From Thermoplasmata archaeon (GTDB lineage: Bacteria > Actinomycetota > Acidimicrobiia > Acidimicrobiales > Acidimicrobiaceae), in assembly GCA_021836665.1 (NCBI GenBank), contig JAKBHQ010000020.1, positions 1 to 5,409 of the forward strand: 5,409 bases of DNA. Direction: 5' to 3'. Shown here one piece after another: positions 1-3,676 of this stretch. Both the position numbers and the translations under genes were made by a program. The notes beneath the pieces were generated by a model. That model was not told the origin of the DNA, did no database searches, and worked only from the letters and a program-made list of their open reading frames with translations. Position 1 is the first letter of the stretch. Each line of letters opens with the position of its first letter.

Positions 1-174
1 GTAGTTCTTTAGATGAGTAATCGGATCTTGGCTTGACGGCGTGTTAGGTAGGAAGAACTCGGCGACTCTTTCGTATCTTGACCGTTTGGTCAATGCCTTC
101 ACCTGTGAAAGGAGGAGTATGGAACCGGCGAGACATCCAGCAATCGAAAGTGTTCTTACGAGGCTGTATTCCAT
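1..174 (-). CDS. tadC: TadC-like pilus assembly inner-membrane protein, N-terminal fragment
   Basis: The first 58 codons of a gene that continues past the left edge. The protein begins MEYSLVRTLS, has one hydrophobic segment at residues 5-23 (rich in L, I, A and G), then a basic stretch (KALTKRSRYERV) and AEFFLPNTPSS. That layout, a membrane helix followed by a basic linker and a Pro-containing segment, matches the start of TadC proteins, which pair with TadB as the inner-membrane platform of Tad/Flp pili. The T2SSF domain that would prove the family lies outside the window, so the call rests mostly on position directly after tadB. The ATG at 174 shares one base with the tadB stop (TAATG), which suggests translational coupling. 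GGGG lies six bases upstream of this ATG. An in-frame ATG at 186 would add four residues (MGSI) but has no visible ribosome binding site. Confidence 0.72.
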   Translation of the reverse strand, partial: MEYSLVRTLSIAGCLAGSILLLSQVKALTKRSRYERVAEFFLPNTPSSQDPITHLKNY

Positions 175-1097
175 TATCGACCCCATGGTGAGCTGATTCG
201 ATCAAGGAGTTTCTTGCTGCATGGGGGAGTTGGCGCTGCTTCGATCTCTTCGAAACGTCTGTTTCTGGCCTTTGGTAACCCAATGAGGTGAGTAGACCAA
301 ATCCAGCACAATAGCAAAAGACCAAGGGCGACTGCGCTCAGCGTTATCCCAACCGGAGTTTGGAAACTCTGTCTTCCCCCACCTATGGCCGCCCCCGCTA
401 GGGCCATTCCGATCGGCACTACAAGAACAAATCGCCGCGCAAATATCGCCCCGGCCATCGATGCATTCGCTTCTTTAGCCGCCGCTAGGTCCCAAGACCG
501 ATCTTCTCTAAGTCGCTTTAGGCGTGACTCAGTTGAAGTTGAAGCTAGCTCATGGAGAAGTACCATGGTCTGGAGGACGGCGGTGCTCCGCTGATCGGCG
601 AGTTCGTCGGCGATTTGCTTGCACACAAGGTAGAAGTCTCCGGTCAAATTCCAGGCAATGCGGCTACGCTCAAAAACACTCGAAGCCTTTTCGCCAAAGC
701 TTTGGGCCGCTGAAAAGAGTGCATGGGGGATCGCTTCGCCGAGGGTACATACCCGGATCCGCACCTCGTCGATTACGTTGGGCCAGCCCTCGAGTAGTTG
801 ATCATGGATAGCGGAGGATTCCGACTGTCGGGTTAAGTAGTTAAGTAGGACGCCAAATAATCCTCCGAGAGAAGCAAGCAACCAGGACCCAGTTGCCAAC
901 ATTGTTAGCAGGGATCCAAGGGCTAGTATCGCTAAGTAGCGTTTGGTTTCCCGATCGGAAGCCATTCGCAGGGCCTTGATGCTCATCTGCTTTGAGGGTC
1001 GTTTCGAAATAAATGGGACTGCCACTTTCGTGACGACCACCGACCCGAGTAGGGCCGCCGCCGAGCATAGGATCCAGATAATAGGTCTTAGTTTCAT
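174..1097 (-). CDS. tadB: TadB-like Tad/Flp pilus platform protein (type II secretion F domain)
   Basis: A 307-residue inner-membrane protein of the usual TadB length. TadB and TadC are thought to form the membrane platform that couples the TadA motor to pilus polymerisation. Visible order: an N-terminal hydrophobic segment at about 6-28, a basic linker, a hydrophobic region at about 54-88, a cytoplasmic mostly helical T2SSF-type region at about 100-215 with an LLEGWPNVIDEVR entry and the charged helix SRLKRLREDR, then two C-terminal helices at about 222-240 and 249-273. The RRFVLVVPIGMALAGAAIGG and following TPVG segment is typical of actinobacterial TadB. The ATG at 1097 is the first possible start in this frame after an upstream TGA. 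No Shine-Dalgarno sequence precedes it. Instead it overlaps the stop of a 51-codon ORF as ATGA, which implies coupling to that ORF. It ends in the one-base overlap with tadC. Confidence 0.9.
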   Translation of the reverse strand: MKLRPIIWILCSAAALLGSVVVTKVAVPFISKRPSKQMSIKALRMASDRETKRYLAILALGSLLTMLATGSWLLASLGGLFGVLLNYLTRQSESSAIHDQLLEGWPNVIDEVRIRVCTLGEAIPHALFSAAQSFGEKASSVFERSRIAWNLTGDFYLVCKQIADELADQRSTAVLQTMVLLHELASTSTESRLKRLREDRSWDLAAAKEANASMAGAIFARRFVLVVPIGMALAGAAIGGGRQSFQTPVGITLSAVALGLLLLCWIWSTHLIGLPKARNRRFEEIEAAPTPPCSKKLLDRISSPWGR

Positions 1098-1249
1098 CGG
1101 AAATAGGTGTTGGTCGATCGACCGTCGTCTTCAACCGCAAGATGGGGTATTTCTAATCGGACCGCTGGCGCGACCCCCTTTGCCTTTTTGTAATCCCGGC
1201 TATTACAATGCCGTAACCGGTCGGTGTCCCGGCAGCTCTTTGCTTGCAC
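1094..1249 (-). CDS. Small 51-codon hypothetical protein translationally coupled to tadB
   Basis: I do not recognise this protein. It starts at a GTG at 1249, with AAAGGAG five bases upstream (1261-1255), the best ribosome binding site on this strand. It ends in a four-base ATGA overlap with tadB, which lacks a binding site of its own. The same frame is open up to a GTG at 1294 (66 codons), but that start has only a weak upstream AAGAG. The product is hydrophilic and basic in its first half (VQAKSCRDTDRLRHCNSRDY, with two Cys), then GVAPAVRLEIPHLAVEDDGR. It has no membrane segment or signal peptide. A minimal role would be a leader that delivers ribosomes to tadB. It could also be a small accessory Tad protein. 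The signals at both ends make translation likely, while function is unknown. Confidence 0.55.
   Translation of the reverse strand: MQAKSCRDTDRLRHCNSRDYKKAKGVAPAVRLEIPHLAVEDDGRSTNTYFR
1112..1123. repeat. Perfect 12-bp palindrome just upstream of tadB
   Basis: GGTCGATCGACC is identical on both strands and lies 15-26 bases upstream of the tadB ATG, inside the end of the 51-codon ORF. With no loop it cannot form a good RNA hairpin by itself, so if functional it would be a protein site on DNA or a dimerising RNA sequence. CGATCG occurs at four other places in the tad half of the window (410, 952, 3165, 3187), so chance from local sequence preference is possible. Confidence 0.4.
1188..1208. repeat. 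Inverted repeat TTGTAAT / ATTACAA inside the 51-codon ORF
   Basis: Perfect seven-base arms (1188-1194 and 1202-1208) around a GC-rich seven-base centre, CCCGGCT. The arms are AT-rich in contrast to the surroundings. There is no T-run after it in the minus direction, so it is not an intrinsic terminator. As RNA it would be a weak hairpin about 90 nt before the tadB start; as DNA it looks like a dimeric regulator site. Function is unproven. Confidence 0.4.
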
Positions 1250-1254
1250 GGTAT

Positions 1255-1261
1255 CTCCTTT
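1255..1261 (-). promoter_or_regulatory. Ribosome binding site of the 51-codon ORF
   Basis: On the minus strand AAAGGAG is followed by ATACC and then GTG (1249), a near-ideal Shine-Dalgarno sequence at five bases. It decides the start in favour of GTG 1249 over GTG 1294. It is probably also the entry point for ribosomes that go on to translate tadB. Confidence 0.65.
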
Positions 1262-1317
1262 CTTATCTACAGCGAAGCTCCTTCTTAGGTTCACTCACTC
1301 TTGCCAATTCGGAGGTT

Positions 1318-1998
1318 TCACGCAAAATCCTTCAGACCCAACACCCGGGGCATGGAACGCATCGGCGGTAGCTGCGGTATCGGGAAGGCGCCTTTTTGGA
1401 TCGCCAAGGTGCCAGGTATCACGGCGCATGGCGGCCGAGTGCGAGACCACTCCTTGAACGTGAAGCAACGCCGCAACTTTTTGGAAAAATACGAGTTTGA
1501 AGTCCACCAGTCGGCAAGGAAGAAGATTCTAAGCCTGCGGGGCTGGGTGGTAGCGGGCCGGATGCGTTTCCAGTCGATGCGTCCATTGGATTCTGGACCA
1601 TTGGATTCTGGACCATTGGATTCTGGAAGGGCCGGTCCATCGATGAGTAAACATCCCTTTTCGTTGTTCGGCTGGGATTTGGGTTTTACGGATTGCGCCG
1701 TGCTGTTTTCCAACGGTGCCGCCACAAAGGTCGGCCTCGATAATCTGGTGATTGGCGACTTCGAATGGAGTTCCGAGTTGATTGACCGCTGGCTTTCTCT
1801 CTGAGCGTCAAAGAGTTCCTTTTGGGAGTAGGGCAACAACTCTCGAGTCGACACTGGATTGAATTGTGCGATCTCCGCCGAATCAAACCGACCAGCGTTT
1901 TTTGCCGATTCTTTACTTGTAGGTCTGTCGGTGGAAGTAGATTTCAAAGTATCGGGCTGACAAGGCATCTGCTCGTAGGCCGTTTTGTCTCTATGCAA
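1318..1998 (-). CDS. Hypothetical hydrophilic protein inserted between tadA and tadB
   Basis: A 226-codon ORF co-directional with the tad genes; I do not recognise it. The TTG at 1998 is the first start after an in-frame TAA and has AAAGGAG ten bases upstream (2015-2009). Residues 1-120 are polar and rich in S, T, P, Q, N and charged residues, and probably disordered. Residues 125-139 are three copies of PESNG encoded by a 15-bp tandem repeat. Residues 140-190 are strongly basic with several aromatics (DWKRIRP, RRLRIFFLADWW, KKLRRCFTFKEW). The tail is Pro- and Met-rich. There is no clear membrane helix or signal peptide. Its position inside the operon suggests a lineage-specific Tad accessory protein. 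Caution: a 167-codon ORF lies antisense (plus strand, 1301-1804), and by hand count first and second codon-position base use is not typical of genes in either direction over the shared part. The N-terminal third looks more gene-like. Confidence 0.42.
   Translation of the reverse strand: MHRDKTAYEQMPCQPDTLKSTSTDRPTSKESAKNAGRFDSAEIAQFNPVSTRELLPYSQKELFDAQRESQRSINSELHSKSPITRLSRPTFVAAPLENSTAQSVKPKSQPNNEKGCLLIDGPALPESNGPESNGPESNGRIDWKRIRPATTQPRRLRIFFLADWWTSNSYFSKKLRRCFTFKEWSRTRPPCAVIPGTLAIQKGAFPIPQLPPMRSMPRVLGLKDFA
1583..1627. repeat. Perfect 3 x 15-bp tandem repeat
   Basis: The unit CCATTGGATTCTGGA occurs three times head to tail (1583-1597, 1598-1612, 1613-1627) without a mismatch. On the minus strand it encodes PESNG three times in the 226-codon ORF; on the plus strand it encodes PLDSG in the antisense ORF. 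Because the unit is a multiple of three, copy number can change without breaking either frame. Perfect identity implies recent expansion. Confidence 0.95.
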
Positions 1999-2008
1999 GC
2001 TGCTCCAA

Positions 2009-2015
2009 CTCCTTT
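2009..2015 (-). promoter_or_regulatory. Possible ribosome binding site of the 226-codon ORF
   Basis: AAAGGAG on the minus strand precedes the TTG start at 1998 by ten bases, a little longer than ideal. It is the main signal favouring translation of the minus-strand ORF over its antisense partner. Confidence 0.45.
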
Positions 2016-2057
2016 AAGGTCCTTGATCTTTTAAACAGGCTGGTTTGTAGGGCTTAG

Positions 2058-2094
2058 CCTCCGACTCCCGGCATCAGCCATAAGGTGTCGGAGG
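2058..2094 (-). other. Hairpin just after the tadA stop codon
   Basis: Arms CCTCCGAC (2058-2065) and GTCGGAGG (2087-2094) are perfectly complementary. The pairing continues past one mismatch by two more G-C pairs, leaving a loop of about 15 nt. It starts ten bases after the tadA stop in the direction of transcription. No T-run follows on either strand, so it is not a classical Rho-independent terminator. It could stabilise the 3' end of a processed tadA transcript or lower read-through into the downstream genes. Confidence 0.5.
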
Positions 2095-2103
2095 ATTGGC
2101 AAG

Positions 2104-3444
2104 CTAGCTACTGGCGAATGGGTCTTTGCTGCAGTTAGCGAGAAGTTCTCCCAGGTCATAACCGTGTTCGGCTAGCCTGGTCCGTAAGCGGTGGGGGACC
2201 GGACCACTTGAATATGGGAGGTCGTCTGGCGGAGTAAGCTTTATCATCGACGTGGTAGTAAAGCCCGACGATTCCTTGGTCTGGGGGTCCTCGACGGCAA
2301 TGATCTCGGTAATTTTCGGAACAGAATTTATGCGCTGAACGTAGGCTACAATGTCGACCGCATCCGATACGAGAGCGCAGAGTGCTTGTGGAGCGAGATT
2401 GATGCCATTTAGTTGGGCCATGACGCCAAGTCTTGAAAGAGCCTGCCTGGCCGAGGAGGCATGAATCGTAGTCATGCCCTGGACTCCAGATGATGTCGTC
2501 AAGAGGAAGGGAAGGGACTCACGGTCCCTGACCTCGCCCACTATTGCTATGTCCGGGGCCATTCGCAAAAAGCCAGCCACTAGTCGCCTTAGATCAATTT
2601 CGGGACGGTCCTGCCGCTCCGGCCTCGATTGCAGGTGAGCAACGTTTGACAGACTTATGTTCGTCTCTGGAACTTCCTCAGCAATTACGACACGGGTCGA
2701 AGGGTCTAGTTCGCTAGCCAGACAGCCTAGGAGGGTAGTTTTCCCCGCACCGGGAGGTCCTGCAACAATGATGGTGGCATTCGATCTAATCGCAGCGACA
2801 AGAAGTGCGGCACTCGGTGAACTTAGCATCGCTTTGTGGACTAACTGAGAGAGTGAACGATTTGTGAGACCGGTGAACTTGCGAATATTGACGCATAGGT
2901 GGGCGGATTTAGTGAGTTCAGGATGGACAATGTGGACCCTGGATCCATCGGGTAGTTGTGCGTCCTGAAGTCCGGCAACCGGATCGAGCTTTCTGTGGGA
3001 TCCAATGCTCCGCTCGAGCAGCCTGGAGACGGTGCGATTAAGGTGGTCGTCGTCGTAAAAGGATTCTGACAGTTTCTCTGTCGCTCCGAAGTGGCGCCGG
3101 ACGAAGATTGCATCGGGCGCATTAATTATGATTTCCCAGACTTGAGGGTCACGCATCGCAGCATCGATCGGTCCGAGGCCGCAGATCGATCGGAATATCT
3201 TCTCCGCCGAGTTTGCTTCCACGGAACCTACAGATTTGCTGCGATTGGACACTACCTCCTGTCGAATTACTTCGAAGATTTCGTCTGCGGAGTCTGCATT
3301 GCCTGGATCCAAATTCCTGGACCTACATTTATCGGATACTCGATCTTCAAGTGAACGCAGGTCAATCGTCCTGCTTAAAGAGACGTCCAGTAGTTGTTGG
3401 TTACCTCGGTGCGATGGGTATGTGAGTTCTTCCGCCAATTCCAT
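2104..3444 (-). CDS. tadA: TadA/CpaF-family secretion ATPase
   Basis: A 446-residue cytoplasmic ATPase of the PilT/VirB11/TadA family, the hexameric motor of Tad/Flp pili. Visible: an N-terminal extension to about residue 85, then the N-terminal domain signature GLGPIDAAMRDPQVWEIIIN (89-108), LPDGSRVHIVHP (164-175) and NIRKF (186-190). These are followed by Walker A GPPGAGKTT (229-237), an Asp-box equivalent VVIAEEVPET (252-261, Glu-Glu where Glu-Asp is common), Walker B IAIVGEVRDRES (299-310) and the His box MTTIHAS (324-330). All ATPase boxes are present, so it should be active. The length is usual for the family. The ATG at 3444 is the first start after an in-frame TAG, with a G-rich AGGGAGGG upstream. 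It is the first gene of the minus-strand unit. No tadZ/cpaE lies upstream, because the neighbour is divergent. The last 25 residues are not conserved motor sequence. Confidence 0.95.
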   Translation of the reverse strand: MELAEELTYPSHRGNQQLLDVSLSRTIDLRSLEDRVSDKCRSRNLDPGNADSADEIFEVIRQEVVSNRSKSVGSVEANSAEKIFRSICGLGPIDAAMRDPQVWEIIINAPDAIFVRRHFGATEKLSESFYDDDHLNRTVSRLLERSIGSHRKLDPVAGLQDAQLPDGSRVHIVHPELTKSAHLCVNIRKFTGLTNRSLSQLVHKAMLSSPSAALLVAAIRSNATIIVAGPPGAGKTTLLGCLASELDPSTRVVIAEEVPETNISLSNVAHLQSRPERQDRPEIDLRRLVAGFLRMAPDIAIVGEVRDRESLPFLLTTSSGVQGMTTIHASSARQALSRLGVMAQLNGINLAPQALCALVSDAVDIVAYVQRINSVPKITEIIAVEDPQTKESSGFTTTSMIKLTPPDDLPYSSGPVPHRLRTRLAEHGYDLGELLANCSKDPFASS

Positions 3445-3445
3445 C

Positions 3446-3461
3446 CGCCCCTACCCTCCCT
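3446..3461 (-). promoter_or_regulatory. G-rich ribosome binding region of tadA
   Basis: The 5' leader reads GGGAGGGTAGGGGCGG directly before the ATG at 3444. GGGAGG about ten bases away and AGGGG three bases away can both act as Shine-Dalgarno sequences. The clustered G-runs (3, 3, 4, 2) could also fold as a two-layer or bulged G-quadruplex in the mRNA. That is inference from the run pattern only. Confidence 0.45.
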
Positions 3462-3480
3462 ATGGCGACCGTGCTAGCTA

Positions 3481-3509
3481 ATTCTTACTACAAATGTTTC
3501 ATTTGTCAA
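3481..3509 (-). promoter_or_regulatory. Sigma70-type promoter of the tad operon
   Basis: On the minus strand a consensus -35 TTGACA (3509-3504) is followed after exactly 17 bp by AAGAAT (3486-3481; four of six match TATAAT). The expected transcription start is near 3474, leaving a 5' leader of about 30 nt before the tadA ATG. The perfect -35, ideal spacing and distance to the gene agree well. Most of the spacer is a palindrome, listed separately, which suggests repression. Confidence 0.65.
3490..3506. promoter_or_regulatory. Probable repressor operator in the tad promoter
   Basis: ACAAATG TTT CATTTGT is a perfect 7+3+7 palindrome. It fills most of the spacer between the -35 and -10 elements of the tad promoter and overlaps the last three bases of the -35. 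A dimer bound here would block RNA polymerase. The size and AT-rich character fit TetR-, MarR- or PadR-type sites, but no regulator gene is in the window. The site is about 50 bp upstream of the MFS -35, so one protein could affect both directions. Confidence 0.6.
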
Positions 3510-3554
3510 CTGGAGCGTAAGGTAATTAAAAAGTTGGGCTTCTTGGAGGCGGAT

Positions 3555-3582
3555 TTGATTGCATTAAGCAACAAAAAATAAT
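3555..3582 (+). promoter_or_regulatory. Promoter of the MFS transporter gene
   Basis: TTGATT (3555-3560, four of six to consensus) and AATAAT (3577-3582, five of six) are separated by 16 bp in a locally AT-rich stretch. The spacer begins inside a small inverted repeat, TTGC-ATTAA-GCAA (3559-3571). The predicted start near 3589 gives an approximately 87-nt leader to the TTG at 3677. Confidence 0.5.
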
Positions 3583-3607
3583 TTGAGCTGTAGGATTTTT
3601 ATCTGGC

Positions 3608-3637
3608 GTGGAACCCATCCGTAATCGGTTTGTCTAG
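3608..3637 (+). CDS. Possible nine-codon leader peptide of the MFS gene
   Basis: GTG at 3608 opens a short frame, VEPIRNRFV, ending at TAG 3635-3637, inside the transcribed leader of the transporter. Only a weak and distant AGGA lies upstream. The stop falls in the left arm of an inverted repeat (CTAGGT/ACCTAG), the arrangement expected if a stalled ribosome changes leader folding. Short frames arise often by chance, so this is weak. Confidence 0.2.
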   Translation: MEPIRNRFV

Positions 3638-3675
3638 GTTCCTCGCAGAAGTCGACCTAGCTTTTAGGGGCCCTA
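3610..3675 (+). promoter_or_regulatory. Leader with mutually exclusive inverted repeats, possible attenuator
   Basis: Three inverted repeats lie in series: GGAACC (3610-3615) with GGTTCC (3637-3642); CTAGGT (3634-3639) with ACCTAG (3655-3660); and TAGGG-G-CCCTA (3665-3675) over the ribosome binding site. The first two share bases 3637-3639, so they cannot form together. The short palindrome, or pairing of CCTA (3657-3660 region) with TAGG (3665-3668), could hide or free AGGGG. This resembles translational attenuation but the stems are short, six or seven pairs each. Confidence 0.35.
3666..3670 (+). promoter_or_regulatory. Ribosome binding site of the MFS gene
   Basis: AGGGG lies six bases before the TTG at 3677. 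Together with the in-frame TAG at 3665-3667 it fixes this TTG as the first usable start. Later alternatives (TTG codon 10, GTG codon 21, ATG codon 31) have no comparable site and the last would cut into the first membrane helix. Confidence 0.6.
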
Positions 3676-3676
3676 C

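Noticed and set aside
943..1371. Plus-strand ORF of 142 codons
   Set aside because: It runs antisense through the start of tadB and the small coupled ORF. The product has no recognisable pattern, and tadB is secure there.
1301..1804. A 167-codon plus-strand ORF, product ending DNLVIGDFEWSSELIDRWLSL region
   Set aside because: Not listed as a gene because it opposes the operon, starts at TTG without a ribosome binding site, has unusually many G at second codon positions, and ends inside the interval. It is kept as a finding because the strand choice is not certain.
410..3310. Frequent GATC palindromes: CGATCG five times and GGATCC six times, all in the tad half
   Set aside because: The counts are above simple expectation but small, and there is no shared 8-mer like the cyanobacterial HIP1 element. 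Codon context can explain it.
2103..3480. GCTAGCTA occurs on both sides of tadA (2103-2110 and 3473-3480), like a target-site duplication
   Set aside because: The 8-mer is itself largely palindromic and similar AGCTAGCT appears near 544. There are no terminal inverted repeats, and tadA is a core gene of the operon, so this is probably chance.
3665..3675. TAGGGGCCCTA considered as a stand-alone operator
   Set aside because: Five-base arms containing the ribosome binding site arise easily. It is kept only as part of the leader description.
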